In this document: positions 26,901-39,792 of the stretch, in pieces | Numbering within the stretch: position 1 is the stretch's first letter | Layout of the letters: every line of letters begins with the position of its first letter | Origin: Pasteurellaceae bacterium Macca | Lineage (GTDB): Bacteria; Pseudomonadota; Gammaproteobacteria; Enterobacterales; Pasteurellaceae | Direction of reading: 5' to 3' | DNA length: 64,000 bases | NCBI GenBank assembly: GCA_023101485.1 | Contig: LVZB01000001.1 | Coordinates: forward strand, 62,001-126,000 | Made by a program: the position numbers and the translations under genes | Notes under the pieces: generated by a model | Database searches by the model: none | What the model was told of the DNA's origin: nothing | The model's input: only the letters and a program-made list of their open reading frames with translations

Positions 26901-27680
26901 CTATGAACAACCGTAAGATTTTAATTTTTTACTCGTTAAAGTCGCCCTTGCATTTGATGAGGAATTATTTAAGCTCACGACACCAATTAAACGATTACCA
27001 CATCGATTCTTATTCACAAAAACTAAATTATAGCCAGATTCTTGAATATAACCCGTTTTATTCAGTGCTGCCTCAAATAACTTTTCTCGTACTAAATAAT
27101 TTGTATTACGCATAAAAATATTTTTATTACCTGCTCTAATCCACGTCTTTCTAGTATTAGAAAGATTTCGTAAAATTGGTTTTTTTAAGGAATATTTTGC
27201 CAATTTTACAAGATCCATTGCAGTAGATACGTTTTCTTTTGACAAGCCTGAACTATCTTTAAAATGAGTAGAATACATCCCCAATTCACGTGCCTTTTCA
27301 TTCATTTTTTGAATAAATGTTGCTCGGCTCATTCCAGCAGCACGAGACAGTGCATGGGCAGCGTAGTTATCAGAATGTACCATCATCGCCTTCAATAATT
27401 CACTACATGCAATTGGCACATTGCGAGGTAATGTTGTCCATGTGCCTTTAATCAGATCAGTATCTTCGGAAGAGATCGCAATTCGACAAGATTTATTGGC
27501 ATTACTTTCAAGAAAAACATTAGCTGTCATTAACTTTGTTACTGATGCAATAGGACGAACGGTATTCGAAAGCTGATTTTCCAATACTTGGTTATTGGAA
27601 AAATCATAGACAACATAGGAAGTCGAAGCAAAAACAAAATTAGGCAATAATAAGAAGAAAAAAAGAAAACGATTTAACAT
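26901..27680 (-). CDS. pbpG: D-alanyl-D-alanine endopeptidase (PBP7-like, peptidase S11)
   Basis: Periplasmic penicillin-binding protein that cuts peptidoglycan cross-links. 259 residues; E. coli PBP7 is about 310, so this is a compact version. The signal peptide is MLNRFLFFFLLLPNFVFAS. The three active-site motifs are SVTK (Ser46, Lys49), SDN (103-105) and KTG (208-210). Codon use is more AT-rich than neighbouring genes. The pbpG name is by motif order and size; a DacA-type carboxypeptidase is less likely because the C-terminal beta domain is missing. Confidence 0.82.
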   Translation of the reverse strand: MLNRFLFFFLLLPNFVFASTSYVVYDFSNNQVLENQLSNTVRPIASVTKLMTANVFLESNANKSCRIAISSEDTDLIKGTWTTLPRNVPIACSELLKAMMVHSDNYAAHALSRAAGMSRATFIQKMNEKARELGMYSTHFKDSSGLSKENVSTAMDLVKLAKYSLKKPILRNLSNTRKTWIRAGNKNIFMRNTNYLVREKLFEAALNKTGYIQESGYNLVFVNKNRCGNRLIGVVSLNNSSSNARATLTSKKLKSYGCS

Positions 27681-27788
27681 AAATATTTAGCAATAACCGG
27701 AAATATAAAAAAGCGAGATGATACCACCTCGCCCACGGATTTCAAAACCATTTTAAAGCCAAAGGCGAGCAAATTTTAACAAAAAATC

Positions 27789-27798
27789 GACCGCTTGC
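27789..27798 (-). repeat. DNA uptake signal sequence
   Basis: GACCGCTTGC, one mismatch from the core complement, just after the stop codon of the GT9 gene. Confidence 0.6.
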
Positions 27799-27809
27799 TC
27801 CATTGAAAA

Positions 27810-28835
27810 TTACGCCCACTGCTTAGCCATAAAGGGCAAAATTTCCCCTAATGCTTCGTCAATATCAATCAATGTCAGATTTTTCTCCGTGGCTTTGCCT
27901 TTTGGCGGCATAAACGCAAGGTGCTTATCAGGATCATTAAGCGGTTGCCAACGGCGAGGAATAGCCGATAAACGGCTTGGGTAGAAGCCTATGGTCGGCA
28001 CATTCAACGCCCCTGAAATATGTAAAGGCCCGGTTGATCCTGCGATAAAGAGATCCGCACAAGCGAGAGAATAAGTAAAGTCGATCAAGCCCTCATTTTC
28101 ATCATAAACCACCGCATTTTTCACCACCTTTTCCGCCAGCGCTCTTGCCCTTTCACTCTCATTCTTTCCAGCCGTTAAGATCACTTCGCAATCAAATTGT
28201 GCTTGAATGGCGTTGATCAGTTGCGCGTATTGCATCAGGGATAAATTCGTTGCCGATCCACCGGTACTGCTATGAACAAAGAGCCATTTTTTATCGGGAT
28301 CTACGCCTAACAAGGCACACAATTTACTTTTTTGTTGTGTTCGGATCGCCCCGTCCAGGGGTAAAAATGGGCGGGAAGGCTCAACGATCTCAAGATGTTG
28401 ATCCCGCAAAAATTGGCGAGCGAGATCGAGGTTATACTCAAATTCAGCCTTTTCAGAACGAGAACGCCGTTGTGTTAAACGGTGATTATAGAGAAATTGA
28501 AAGAGCTTCGTTGCGGGTGCGAGGCGATAGTGAATACCACTTTGCCACGCAAGTTTGGCATTCTCCCAGTCCGACACAAAAGTAATCACGGCAAAAAATT
28601 GTTGAAATTTGACCGCTTGTAAGCGCTGTTTCAGGGCGTTTTTATCCTGTTTATCCACACAATCTAGCAAAATTTCATCAATATAGGGGCAGAGTTCCGC
28701 AAGGGGGGCAGTATAAGGTGGCACAAGGGCGACAATTTTCGCCTCGGGCATTGAAGCCTTTAACATCGCAAACGCCGGCCACGCCAACATAAAATCGCCG
28801 ATTTTGTCGTTTCGAATCACTAAGATCTTTTTCAT
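27810..28835 (-). CDS. Glycosyltransferase family 9 (heptosyltransferase) protein
   Basis: 341 residues of GT9 type. It begins KKILVIRNDKIGDFMLAWPAFAMLK, the typical N-terminal Rossmann strand and Gly-Asp loop of WaaC/WaaF/OpsX-type heptosyltransferases. The C-terminal domain carries the family signature FIAGSTGPLHISGALNVPTIGFY, and the acceptor-loop region has VHSSTGGSATNLS. It is expected to extend the lipooligosaccharide inner core. Which heptose it adds cannot be told. GAGGG lies before the ATG. It stands alone, away from the AT-rich glycosyltransferase island and with normal composition. Confidence 0.82.
   Translation of the reverse strand: MKKILVIRNDKIGDFMLAWPAFAMLKASMPEAKIVALVPPYTAPLAELCPYIDEILLDCVDKQDKNALKQRLQAVKFQQFFAVITFVSDWENAKLAWQSGIHYRLAPATKLFQFLYNHRLTQRRSRSEKAEFEYNLDLARQFLRDQHLEIVEPSRPFLPLDGAIRTQQKSKLCALLGVDPDKKWLFVHSSTGGSATNLSLMQYAQLINAIQAQFDCEVILTAGKNESERARALAEKVVKNAVVYDENEGLIDFTYSLACADLFIAGSTGPLHISGALNVPTIGFYPSRLSAIPRRWQPLNDPDKHLAFMPPKGKATEKNLTLIDIDEALGEILPFMAKQWA
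28611..28620 (-). repeat. DNA uptake signal sequence
   Basis: Exact complement GACCGCTTGT preceded by AAATTT, inside the GT9 gene. Confidence 0.75.
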
Positions 28836-28942
28836 TTTCCCTCTCTCTTGATAGCATCAATGCAATAACGACTTATTTTAATCACTGTGGGCGTATTTAT
28901 CCATTTTTAAGCTGTTAATTTTTTTATTTTTCGCTAGAATGA

Positions 28943-30343
<1,401 letters not shown>

Positions 30344-30362
30344 CGGTATCTCATCCCTCCTA

Positions 30363-30393
30363 AAAAAATAGCACGCTAAGCGTGCTATTTTTA
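30363..30393. terminator. Bidirectional terminator between argG and gyrA
   Basis: AAAAATAGCACGC and GCGTGCTATTTTT form a strong stem flanked by A and T runs, between the convergent argG and gyrA genes. Confidence 0.92.
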
Positions 30394-30419
30394 TCTCTAC
30401 TGAAAACGTAGGGGGAATA

Positions 30420-33074
30420 TTATTCCTCTTCGCCTTTGGCTTCCTCTTCCTCGTCGAGGTCACAAATTCGCTCTAAACTTACGACTTGCTCGTCCTCTGC
30501 GGTACGGATAATCCGCACCCCTTGAGTGTTACGTCCAACAAGGCTCACTTCATTAACTCGAGTACGTACAAGGGTGCCGGCATCGGTAATCAGCATAATT
30601 TGGTCATTTTCATCCGCTTGTACGGCGGCAACCACTTTGCCATTACGCTCATTGACTTTAATCGAAACCACCCCTTTGGTCGCACGGGATTTCACTGGGT
30701 ATTCCGCAAGTGCTGTTCGTTTTCCATAGCCATTTTGGGTAACGGTAAGAATCTCGCCTTCGGTGTGAGGAATCACAAGGGAAACCACTTTATCGGTATT
30801 GAGGTTGATGCTCTCTTCGCTCTCCTCATTCTCCAATTCAACGATTTCTGCCTCTTCAATTTCCTCGGCAGCCATTTCCGTGGTGGCTAACTTAATGCCT
30901 CGCACGCCGGTTGCCGTTCTGCCCATGGCACGCACCGCTTTTTCGGCGAAACGTACCACTCTACCCTGTGCCGAGAAGAGCATAATTTCACTTTCGCCAT
31001 TGGTAATATCTACACCAATTAGCTCATCGCCGTCACGCAGTTTTAAGGCAATCAGACCGCTTGATCTCACATTGCTAAACGCATCAAGGGAGACTTTTTT
31101 CACCACACCGCTTGCCGTTGCCATAAAGATAAATTTATCGGCACTGAATTTACCATTTGGCACAGGAAGAATCGCAGTAATACGCTCATTTTCCTCTTTC
31201 ACCAATGGTAGAATATTCACGATTGGCGTTCCCCTTGCACCACGGCTTGCTTGTGGCAGTTGATACACTTTTAACTGATAAAGTCGCCCACGACTTGAAA
31301 AACAGAGAATGGTATCGTGGGTATTCGCCACGAGTAATTTCTCAATAAAGTCATCTTCTTTCATCTTCGTTGCCGATTTTCCTTTACCACCACGGCGTTG
31401 GGCTTCATAGTCAGAAAGTGGCTGATATTTCACATAACCAGCGTGGGAAAGGGTAACAACCACATTTTCCTGTGCGATAAGATCTTCAAGGTTAATATCC
31501 CCAGAAGCGGAGGTAATTTCAGTTCGGCGTTCATCACCAAATTCCGCTTTCACTTTTTCAAGCTCTTCACGGATAACTTCCATTAAACGTTCAGCACTAT
31601 TCAGAATATGTAATAACTCGCCGATTACCACGAGAATTTCACGGTATTCATCGAGGATTTTTTCATGTTCTAAGCCCGTTAAACGGTGTAAGCGTAACTC
31701 TAAAATCGCCTTTGCTTGGGCTTCAGAGAGATAATATTCGCCATTGTGAACACCACATTCTGCTGGTAATTCATCGGGGCGTGCCGCATCGACACCAGCG
31801 GCTTCAAGCATTGGCGCCACATTGCCTAATGCCCAAGGGCGAGCTAATAATCCTTCACGAGCTTCTTCAGCCGTTTTGGATTGGCGAATCAGCTCAATCA
31901 CAGGGTCAATATTCACCAAAGCAATCGCCAAGCCTTCTAAAATATGCGCGCGCTCACGGGCTTTGCGTAATTCATAAATAGTTCGGCGCGTCACCACTTC
32001 ACGGCGATGGAGAACAAAGGCTTCAATAATCTGTTTTAAATTCAAGACTTTGGGCTGACCGTGATCAAGAGCAACCATATTGATCCCGAAGGTCACTTGC
32101 ATTTGGGTTAAAGCATAGAGGTTGTTTAACACAATCTCACCAACGGCATCACGCTTAATCTCAATCACAACACGCAAACCATCTTTATCAGACTCATCAC
32201 GGAGTTCGCTAATGCCTTCGACTTTCTTCTCCTTAACCAATTCAGCGATTTTTTCGATCAATTTCGCTTTATTGACTTGGTAAGGAATTTCGGTGACGAT
32301 AATCTGCTCCCGCCCTTTTTCTGTGGTTTCCACACTCGCTTTGGCACGGACATACACTTTGCCACGCCCTGTGCGGTAGGCATCTTCAATCCCTTTACGA
32401 CCATTGATAATCGCCGCCGTTGGGAAATCAGGGCCGGGGATATGTTGCATCAACTCTTCAATGGTAATTTGGTCGTTATCGATATACGCTAAGCAACCAT
32501 CTAGCACTTCATTTAAGTTATGGGGAGGAATATTCGTTGCCATCCCCACAGCAATACCCGATGAGCCATTCACTAACAAGGCAGGAATTTTGGTCGGAAG
32601 CACATCGGGGATCATCTCTTTGCCATCGTAGTTTGGCGAGAAATCCACCGTTTCTTTATCTAAATCGGTGAGTAATTCTTGGGTGATTTTTTGCATTCTC
32701 ACTTCGGTATAACGCATTGCCGCTGGGGCATCGCCATCAATCGAACCGAAGTTACCTTGCCCATCCACCAACATATAACGGAGAGAAAATGGCTGTGCCA
32801 TACGGACAATCGTATCATAAACTGCCGTATCACCGTGGGGGTGATATTTACCGATGACATCACCCACCACACGGGCTGATTTGACATAAGGTTTGCTGGC
32901 AGTATTGCCACTTTGATCCATTGAAAAAAGAACACGGCGATGAACCGGCTTTAAGCCATCACGCACATCGGGTAATGCACGCCCTACAATCACTGACATG
33001 GCATAGTCAAGGTAGGAGGTTTTCAGTTCTTCTTCAATACTGATGGGGGTAATATCTTTGGCTAATTCGCTCAT
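30420..33074 (-). CDS. gyrA: DNA gyrase subunit A
   Basis: Breaks and rejoins DNA in the A2B2 gyrase that introduces negative supercoils. 884 residues. The catalytic Tyr122 lies in [10 protein letters not shown]. The C-terminal beta-pinwheel has the GyrA-box QRRGGKG needed for DNA wrapping, and an acidic tail ([11 protein letters not shown]). The quinolone-resistance region reads [10 protein letters not shown], so position 83 is Thr and 87 is Asp (E. coli numbering). Many relatives have Ser83. Thr can be wild type and usually keeps quinolone binding. GATTAGGA lies before the ATG. Confidence 0.98.
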   Translation of the reverse strand: MSELAKDITPISIEEELKTSYLDYAMSVIVGRALPDVRDGLKPVHRRVLFSMDQSGNTASKPYVKSARVVGDVIGKYHPHGDTAVYDTIVRMAQPFSLRYMLVDGQGNFGSIDGDAPAAMRYTEVRMQKITQELLTDLDKETVDFSPNYDGKEMIPDVLPTKIPALLVNGSSGIAVGMATNIPPHNLNEVLDGCLAYIDNDQITIEELMQHIPGPDFPTAAIINGRKGIEDAYRTGRGKVYVRAKASVETTEKGREQIIVTEIPYQVNKAKLIEKIAELVKEKKVEGISELRDESDKDGLRVVIEIKRDAVGEIVLNNLYALTQMQVTFGINMVALDHGQPKVLNLKQIIEAFVLHRREVVTRRTIYELRKARERAHILEGLAIALVNIDPVIELIRQSKTAEEAREGLLARPWALGNVAPMLEAAGVDAARPDELPAECGVHNGEYYLSEAQAKAILELRLHRLTGLEHEKILDEYREILVVIGELLHILNSAERLMEVIREELEKVKAEFGDERRTEITSASGDINLEDLIAQENVVVTLSHAGYVKYQPLSDYEAQRRGGKGKSATKMKEDDFIEKLLVANTHDTILCFSSRGRLYQLKVYQLPQASRGARGTPIVNILPLVKEENERITAILPVPNGKFSADKFIFMATASGVVKKVSLDAFSNVRSSGLIALKLRDGDELIGVDITNGESEIMLFSAQGRVVRFAEKAVRAMGRTATGVRGIKLATTEMAAEEIEEAEIVELENEESEESINLNTDKVVSLVIPHTEGEILTVTQNGYGKRTALAEYPVKSRATKGVVSIKVNERNGKVVAAVQADENDQIMLITDAGTLVRTRVNEVSLVGRNTQGVRIIRTAEDEQVVSLERICDLDEEEEAKGEEE

Positions 33075-33213
33075 TGAAATTTCCTAATCGAGTGAGAGAA
33101 ACAGCCTGCTTTACACAGGCAAAAATTGAGCGAGAGTATAGCACAAATGTGGCTAAAAAGGGGATTTTGATTCCCCAAAGGACGGCTTTTTTCGTGGGTT
33201 TTTAGTAAAAAGG

Positions 33214-34083
33214 TCAATCTATTAAACGATGTTCGCCAGAATAGACCGTTCCGCGGTTTTGACGACAAAAGGCAACGAGGGTAAAACGGTGTTCTCTGGC
33301 AATATTCACTGCCATTTCGGTGGTGGCAGAAATGGCACACAGCATCTCAATACCACAGGCTAAACACTTTTGCACCATTTCAAAGCTGGCTCGGCTGGTG
33401 ACAAACACAAAGCCTAAGGGCTGATTTGCGTTGGCGTGCCAACCGAGTAATTTATCTAAGGCAACGTGTCGCCCCACATCTTCCCGCACCGCGAATAACT
33501 CCCCCTCAGGGCTGAAAAAAGCGGCTGCGTGGGCGGCTCCCGTTTGGCTGGCAAGGGGCTGATTTTCTTCCATTTTTTGCAAACAGCTATTTAAAATCAA
33601 AGGATTGACCTGAAACAAGCGGTCGTTTTTTGGCAAGAATTTGCACTCCTGTTGCACCTGTTGAAGTTGCTCTACCCCACAAATGCCACAGCCTGTCCGC
33701 CCTGCCATAGAACGGCGTTTTTCCTTTAATGCAAGGAAACAACGGCTTGATATTTCTAACTGCACTTCAATGCCTAGCGCTGTTTCGACAATATCTAATC
33801 CATAGAGGGCTGAGGGGTGAGGAATAATCCCTTCTGCTAGGGAAAAGCCGAGGGCAAAATCCGCTAAATCTGTTGGGCAACACATCATGACGGTGTGAGA
33901 AATACCGTTATAGACCAACGCCACTGGCACTTCTTTGATTAAGTTTTCTTCAATTTTTTGGGCGAATAAAGAACCATTCTCAATGGTAAGTTTATTTGCC
34001 TGATATTTTTTGATCGAATTCACATAATTCCCTAAAAGTCTGCCTTCAATGTAGTTTATTTTGTTAAAAAAATGTATGATCAC
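33214..34083 (-). CDS. fdhD: Formate dehydrogenase accessory sulfurtransferase FdhD
   Basis: Transfers sulphur from IscS to the molybdenum cofactor so that formate dehydrogenase becomes active. It shows [28 protein letters not shown], the redox-active [10 protein letters not shown] Cys pair, and the end segment [14 protein letters not shown]. The open frame is 289 residues from a GTG at 34083 with TAGG upstream; E. coli FdhD has 277, so the real start may be a little later. It is divergent from the formate dehydrogenase operon it serves, sharing a 90-base promoter region. An uptake signal lies inside at 33615-33624. Confidence 0.92.
   Translation of the reverse strand: MIIHFFNKINYIEGRLLGNYVNSIKKYQANKLTIENGSLFAQKIEENLIKEVPVALVYNGISHTVMMCCPTDLADFALGFSLAEGIIPHPSALYGLDIVETALGIEVQLEISSRCFLALKEKRRSMAGRTGCGICGVEQLQQVQQECKFLPKNDRLFQVNPLILNSCLQKMEENQPLASQTGAAHAAAFFSPEGELFAVREDVGRHVALDKLLGWHANANQPLGFVFVTSRASFEMVQKCLACGIEMLCAISATTEMAVNIAREHRFTLVAFCRQNRGTVYSGEHRLID
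33615..33624 (+). repeat. DNA uptake signal sequence
   Basis: Exact ACAAGCGGTC with tail GTTTTTTGGCAA, inside fdhD. Confidence 0.75.
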
Positions 34084-34181
34084 GCCTAATTTTTGGCATA
34101 AAAGTCGGTGTAATCATACCACTTTAATACCAAAATTTTTGATTTTTTGTTCGTACCACGTTATGTGGATTTGGAGTGATT

Positions 34182-37100
34182 ATGCAGGTCAATAGAAGAA
34201 AATTCTTTAAGATCTGTGCAGGTAGTATGGCAGGAACATCCGCGGCGATGCTTGGGTTTGCCCCAGCAACGGCGTTAGCTGCTCCTCGTGAATACAAATT
34301 GTTGCGTGCCAAAGAAACGCGTAACACCTGTACATACTGTGCCGTAGGTTGTGGCATGCTGTTATACAGTATGGGCGACGGTGCGATGAATAGTAAAGGC
34401 AAGCTCATTCATATTGAGGGCGACCCAGACCATCCGGTAAGCCGTGGGGCTCTATGCCCGAAAGGTGCGGGTGCGTTAGATTATGTAAATAGCGACCGCC
34501 GAGTAAAATATCCCGAAGTGCGTGAAGCAGGTTCAACAGAGTGGAAACGCATTTCTTGGCACGAAGCGATTGAACGTATCGCTCGCCATATGAAAAATGA
34601 CCGTGATGAGAATTTCGTTACCCATAATGAAGCTGGTCTTGAAGTCAATCGCTGGATGACAGCAGGCTTCCTCGCGGGTTCTGCGTGTAGTAACGAAACG
34701 GGCATTATTACGCAGAAATTCGTCCGCTCACTGGGCATGATTTTTACAGATAACCAAGCGAGTATCTGACACGGACCAACGGTAGCAAGTCTTGCTCCAT
34801 CATTTGGTCGCGGTGCGATGACAAATCACTGGGTTGATATTAAAAATTCTGACCTTGTAATCGTGATGGGCGGAAACGCCGCAGAAGCTCACCCTGTTGG
34901 CTTCCGCTGGGCGATTGAAGCGAAAAAACAAAACGGTGCGAAGTTAATGGTGGTTGATCCACGCTTTAACCGTACCGCAGCGGTGGCGGATATTTATATG
35001 CCATTGCGTTCAGGCACGGATATTGCCTTCCTTTCTGGTGTGATTAACTATTTGTTAAGCCATGACAAAATTCAGCACGAATACGTTAAACACTACACCA
35101 ATGCCACCTTCTTAGTGAATGAAGAGTTCAAATTTGAAGACGGCTTATTCTCCGGCTACGATGAAACGACTCGCAAATATGATCGTTCCACTTGGCGCTA
35201 TCAATTTGACGATGAAGGGCAACCAAAACGTGATATGACCATGCAAGATCCACGCTGTGTGATCAATTTGCTCAAAGAACACGTTTCTCGCTATACCCCT
35301 GAAATGGTTGAACGTATCACCGGTACGCCACAAAAAGATTTCCTGATTTTCTGTCAAGAAATTGCCAAAACCTCTGCTCCCGATAAAGCAGCCACCTTTA
35401 TGTATGCCTTAGGTTGGACACAACATACCATCGGATCACAAAATATCCGTACAATGGCGATGATCCAATTATTACTTGGTAATATCGGTGTTTCAGGTGG
35501 TGGTGTTAATGCGTTGCGTGGGCATTCTAATGTACAAGGGATTACCGATTTAGGGCTATTCCCACATATGTTGCCTGCCTATATTCCACTACCAACGGAA
35601 GCCGATGCGTCACTAGAGGCGTTTTTAACGCGGATTACGCCAAAAACAATGATGAAAGATCAGGTGAATTATTGGCAAAATACCCCGAAATTTATGGTCA
35701 GTATGCTCAAATCTTTCTACGGCAAAAATGGCACAAAAGATAACGAGTTTGGCTATCACTATTTGCCGAAACTGCCAAAAGGCGGAATGGATCAAATGCG
35801 TTACATCGAAGAGATGTATCACGGGCGAGTCAATGGTTTCTTCTGTCAAGGAATGAACCCTGTTGCGTCCTATCCAAACTCAGGCAAAATCATTAAAGCA
35901 TTGAGCAAGCTGAAATATTTAGTGATTTTCGACCCACTTATCACGGATACCTCTGAATTTTGGAAAAATCACGGTGAATTTAATGACGTGAAAAGTGAAG
36001 AGATTCAAACGGAAGTCTTCCGTTTACCGACGACTTGTTTCGTTGAAGAAGACGGCTCAATCGCTAACTCTGGGCGTTGGTTACAATGGCACTGGAAAGG
36101 CGCTGAACCGCCGGGTGAAGCCAAACCAGACATTGATATTCTTTCCGAATTACGGGCAGAATTGATCCACCTCTATCAAAAAGAGGGCGGAAAAGCACCG
36201 CTTGCACCGCTTGAAGCCATGGCATGGGATTACATCAACCCATTAGAGCCAAAAGCAGAAGAAATTGCCAAAGAGAATAACGGCTACGCCTTAGAAGATG
36301 TGAAAGACGCTAACGGCAACGTTATTGTGAAAAAAGGCGACCTGCTTTCAAGTTTCGCCCAAATGCGTGATGACGGCACGACCTCTGGGGCATGTTGGAT
36401 TTACACTGGTCAATGGACACCAAAAGGCAACCAAATGGCGAACCGCGATAATAGCGATCCGTCAGGCTTAGGGAATACCCTCGGCTGGGCATTTGCATGG
36501 CCATTAAACCGCCGTGTGATTTATAACCGTGCCTCGGCAGACTTAGCGGGTAATCCGTGGAATCCAAAACGCCAGCTTGTAAAATGGAATGGTAAAAACT
36601 GGAACTATGTGGATGTAGCAGACTTTGGTACTGCGCCACCAAATAGCCCTACCCTACCATTTATTATGCAACCTGAAGGCGTAAGTGGCTTATTCGTACG
36701 GGAACGTATGGCAGACGGCCCCTTCCCAGAGCATTATGAGCCAATGGAAACCCCTATCGGGACAAACCCATTACATCCAAATGTTGTTTCAAGCCCTGTA
36801 GCTCGTATTCTGCCTACGGATAAGGAAGATCTCGGTACATCAGCGGAATTCCCTTATGTCGGTACAACCTATCGCTTAACGGAGCATTTCCACTACTGGA
36901 CGAAAAACTCCCTCATTAACGTCATCGCACAGCCGGAACAATTTGTGGAAATTAGCGAACAGCTCGCCGCAGAAAAAGGCATCAAGCACGGTGATTATGT
37001 GAAAGTCAGTTCCAAACGTGGCTTTATCAAAGCCGTTGCGGTGGTGACTAAGCGGATTCGACCACTGGTTTCTGACGGTAAGCCAATTCATACCGTGGGT

Positions 37101-37247
37101 ATTCCAATCCACTGGGGCTTTGCTGCCACGACAGGGGCGAAAAAAGGCTACTTCGCCAATAATCTTACCGTTCGTACCGGTGATGCCAATACGCAGACGC
37201 CAGAGTCGAAATGTATGTTAGTTAACATTGAGAAAGTGGGGGCATAA
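34182..37247 (+). CDS. fdnG: Formate dehydrogenase-N alpha subunit (selenoprotein)
   Basis: Periplasmic molybdopterin subunit that oxidises formate to CO2 (called fdxG in H. influenzae). 1,021 residues when the TGA at 34767-34769 is read as selenocysteine. With the ATG at 34182 the selenocysteine is residue 196, the same as in E. coli FdnG, in ASI[18 protein letters not shown]. An ATG with GGAG six bases ahead is preferred over a GTG at 34176. The Tat signal is [12 protein letters not shown]. The first [4Fe-4S] site is [11 protein letters not shown]. The open frame split at 34769 is therefore not a lesion. It is followed by the beta and gamma genes. Confidence 0.97.
34767..34809 (+). promoter_or_regulatory. 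SECIS element for UGA196 of formate dehydrogenase
   Basis: Directly after the UGA, GACCAA (34774-34779) pairs with TTGGTC (34804-34809). Inside it GG-U-AGCAA pairs with TTGCT-CC around an apical GUC, leaving a bulged U. A bulged U and apical GU are the features SelB recognises in bacterial SECIS elements such as those of E. coli fdhF and fdnG. The genome must also encode SelA, SelB, SelC and SelD. Confidence 0.85.
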
Positions 37248-37248
37248 T

Positions 37249-38154
37249 ATGGGTTCTGTTCAATCTCAAAACATCATTAAAATGTCGGCAACCTCGGCAT
37301 TAACCCCCGCTCCACACGCGCGTGATCACCAAGTTGAAGTGGCGAAGTTAATCGACGTGACGACTTGTATCGGCTGTAAAGCCTGCCAAGTTGGGTGTTC
37401 CGAGTGGAATGATATTCGTGCCGAGCCAGAAAGCTGTGTGGGCGTTTATGACAACCCTCGTGATCTCAACGCCAAAGCTTGGACCGTGATGAAATTCAAT
37501 GAAGTGGAAGAAAACGACCGCTTGGAGTGGCTTATCCGTAAAGACGGCTGTATGCACTGTGCCGAACCGGGTTGTTTGAAATCCTGCCCGTCACCGGGGG
37601 CGATTATTCAGTATGCTAACGGTATTGTAGATTTCCAATCGGATAAATGTATCGGCTGTGGTTACTGTATCGCTGGTTGTCCGTTTAACGTGCCACGCAT
37701 GAATCCGGAAGATAACCGCGTTTATAAATGTACCCTTTGTGTCGATCGTGTCAATGTGGGGCAAGAACCGGCTTGTGTGAAAACCTGTCCAACAGGCGCA
37801 ATTCGCTTTGGTAGTAAGGAAGAGATGAAGCATTATGCCGAAACGCGTATTGCAGATTTGAAATCCCGTGGCTATGAAAATGCTGGCTTATATGATCCAG
37901 AAGGCGTCGGTGGTACGCATGTGATGTATGTCTTACACCACGCCGATAAACCTGAACTCTATTCAGGCTTACCGAAGGATCCGCATATCGACCCAACCAT
38001 TACCCTTTGGAAAGATGTGTTAAAACCGGTTGCTGCCATGGCAATGGGGGGATTAGCCATTAGTGCGGCTGCCCACTATATTGCCGTTGGGCCAAACACG
38101 GAGGAGCTTGACGACCACGAAGAACATCACCATAACGGAGGCAACAATGAGTAA
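37249..38154 (+). CDS. fdxH: Formate dehydrogenase-N beta subunit (iron-sulphur)
   Basis: Electron-transfer subunit carrying four [4Fe-4S] clusters between alpha and the cytochrome. 301 residues from ATG 37249; a longer in-frame start at 37228 would overlap fdnG, and GGGGG lies ahead of the ATG. Cluster motifs include [40 protein letters not shown] and [23 protein letters not shown]-terminal transmembrane helix (near [19 protein letters not shown]) anchors it with its body in the periplasm. It overlaps the gamma gene by eight bases. Confidence 0.96.
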   Translation: MGSVQSQNIIKMSATSALTPAPHARDHQVEVAKLIDVTTCIGCKACQVGCSEWNDIRAEPESCVGVYDNPRDLNAKAWTVMKFNEVEENDRLEWLIRKDGCMHCAEPGCLKSCPSPGAIIQYANGIVDFQSDKCIGCGYCIAGCPFNVPRMNPEDNRVYKCTLCVDRVNVGQEPACVKTCPTGAIRFGSKEEMKHYAETRIADLKSRGYENAGLYDPEGVGGTHVMYVLHHADKPELYSGLPKDPHIDPTITLWKDVLKPVAAMAMGGLAISAAAHYIAVGPNTEELDDHEEHHHNGGNNE

Positions 38155-38818
38155 CAGCATCAAGATCAGCGATGATCAAAAAATTGTCCGTCATAAATTG
38201 CCTGCGCGTTTAAGCCATTGGCTTTTAGTGTTATGTTTTTTAGTCACCGGCGGTTCGGGTATTGCCTTCTTCTTCCCTGATTTTTCATGGATTACGGAGA
38301 TCTTCGGCACACCACAACTTGCCCGTTTCCTCCACCCTTTCACCGGTATTGTGATGTTCATTGCCTTCTTTAATTTGGCAAGAATCTATTATCATCACAA
38401 TTTCCCTGAAAAGAATGACTGGGTGTGGTTAAAAAATATTGTGGAAGTGCTAAAAGGCAATGAACACGCCGTTTCTGACAATGGTAAATACAACCTTGGT
38501 CAGAAGCTCCTTTTCTGGACATTGATTGTGGCGATGTTTACCTTACTTATCACGGGAATTATTATGTGGCGTCAATACTTTGCCCATAACTTCTCCATTC
38601 CGGTGATTCGTATTGCGATTTTATTCCACTCTCTTTGCGCCTTTATGCTCTTTACGGGGATTATCGTCCACGTTTATATGGCATTTTGGGTAAAAGGGTC
38701 TATTCGAGGTATGGTGGAAGGCTGGGTAACTGTACGCTGGGCGAAAAAACATCACCCACGTTGGTATCGTGAAGAAGTCTTGCCAGAACTTGAAAAAGAA
38801 CAACGCGAGAAAAAATAA
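38147..38818 (+). CDS. fdnI: Formate dehydrogenase-N gamma subunit (cytochrome b556)
   Basis: Inner-membrane dihaem cytochrome that passes electrons to menaquinone. 223 residues from ATG 38147, which has GGAGG eight bases before and overlaps the end of the beta gene; an open frame from 38063 lies within beta and is not the start. Four transmembrane helices are visible, with haem-ligating His residues in [21 protein letters not shown] and [24 protein letters not shown]-terminal basic and acidic residues are cytoplasmic. Confidence 0.96.
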   Translation: MSNSIKISDDQKIVRHKLPARLSHWLLVLCFLVTGGSGIAFFFPDFSWITEIFGTPQLARFLHPFTGIVMFIAFFNLARIYYHHNFPEKNDWVWLKNIVEVLKGNEHAVSDNGKYNLGQKLLFWTLIVAMFTLLITGIIMWRQYFAHNFSIPVIRIAILFHSLCAFMLFTGIIVHVYMAFWVKGSIRGMVEGWVTVRWAKKHHPRWYREEVLPELEKEQREKK

Positions 38819-38828
38819 CCCCAAGAAA

Positions 38829-38852
38829 ATCCCCCCTCTTATGAGGGGGGAT
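38829..38852 (+). terminator. Hairpin between the gamma gene and fdhE
   Basis: ATCCCCCCTC and GAGGGGGGAT pair around TTAT. There is no T-run after it, so it may partly attenuate transcription into fdhE or protect the upstream mRNA end. Confidence 0.6.
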
Positions 38853-38871
38853 ACCTTTATAAGGAAAGATT

Positions 38872-39792
38872 ATGAGTATTCGAATCCTACCTGACAGCGA
38901 AATTCAACAAGCTGCCAGTAGCTTTCATAACCCCCCATTACTATATGCTAACCCCAAAAATCTCTACGCTCGCCGAGCCAAAAGGCTACGTCAGTTAGCG
39001 GAAAATCACCCCTTTGGCGATTATCTTAAATTTGTCGCCAATATTGTAGAAGTTCAGCTTGATCTCTTAGAAAGCCAGCCCCTTGCAAAAAGTCCTCAAA
39101 AAATGACCGCTTGTTTATCGGCAAATCAAGGAGTAAAGCCCCTTAATAGTAAAACTTTCCAACGTAGCGATGCTTGGCAAGCGCTATTACTGGCCTTAAT
39201 TAGCAAATTCAAACCTTATGCCAACGAAAGTGTGCTAACAGCCTTAGAGTGGTTAGAAAAAGCAGCAAAAAGTGAACTAGACACCCTCGCCGATGATCTT
39301 CTTAACGAACGTTTTGATAAAGTCAGTGCAGACAAAGCGGTTTTTGTTTGGGCTGCACTCTCTCTCTATTGGGTACAACTTACCCAACAGCTCCCCCGTC
39401 AAACACAAACAGAAGTGGGCGAACGCCATACTTGCCCCGTGTGCGATAGTGCGCCAATTACAAGTGTCGTGCATTTTGGCGAAACTCAAGGCTTACGTTA
39501 TCTACACTGCTCTCTCTGTGAGACTGAATGGCATGTAGTACGAGCAAAATGCTCTAACTGTAATCAAGCCGGTCAGTTAGATTATTGGCATTTAGATATA
39601 AATGAAGCTGTTAAAACAGAAAGTTGTGGCGATTGCGAAAGCTACCTTAAAATACTTTACCAAGAAAAAGATCCTTATGTTGAGCCTGTCGCCGATGATC
39701 TTGCCACTATTTTTCTTGATGCGGAAATGGAGAAAAATAATTTCCTCAGGAGTGGAATCAATCCTTTTTTATTTAGGGGCTGTCCTAGATAA
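38872..39792 (+). CDS. fdhE: Formate dehydrogenase accessory protein FdhE, 3' end altered by an IS
   Basis: Needed for assembly of active formate dehydrogenase; it binds the unfinished complex through rubredoxin-like CxxC sites. The present frame has 306 residues. Four Cys pairs are visible: [24 protein letters not shown] and CGDCESY. The IS1016-like element begins after codons for NPFLF, and the frame then reads RGCPR from the terminal repeat and stops. Removing the IS and one target copy gives NPFLFKME and a stop, so only the last three residues have been replaced by five others. The protein is likely still functional. AAGGA precedes the ATG. Confidence 0.9.
   Translation: MSIRILPDSEIQQAASSFHNPPLLYANPKNLYARRAKRLRQLAENHPFGDYLKFVANIVEVQLDLLESQPLAKSPQKMTACLSANQGVKPLNSKTFQRSDAWQALLLALISKFKPYANESVLTALEWLEKAAKSELDTLADDLLNERFDKVSADKAVFVWAALSLYWVQLTQQLPRQTQTEVGERHTCPVCDSAPITSVVHFGETQGLRYLHCSLCETEWHVVRAKCSNCNQAGQLDYWHLDINEAVKTESCGDCESYLKILYQEKDPYVEPVADDLATIFLDAEMEKNNFLRSGINPFLFRGCPR
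39105..39114 (-). repeat. DNA uptake signal sequence
   Basis: Exact complement GACCGCTTGT inside fdhE. Confidence 0.7.

Noticed and set aside
30486-32879. Several plus-strand frames of 60-154 codons opposite gyrA
   Set aside because: They lie wholly antisense to a highly conserved gene and have no initiation signals.
34120-34181. FNR box before the formate dehydrogenase operon
   Set aside because: Only a TTGAT half-site is visible (near 34137); the second half does not match, so I do not call it.
34767-34769. Stop codon that seems to truncate formate dehydrogenase alpha
   Set aside because: It is a UGA at the known selenocysteine position with a SECIS structure after it, so the gene is intact.
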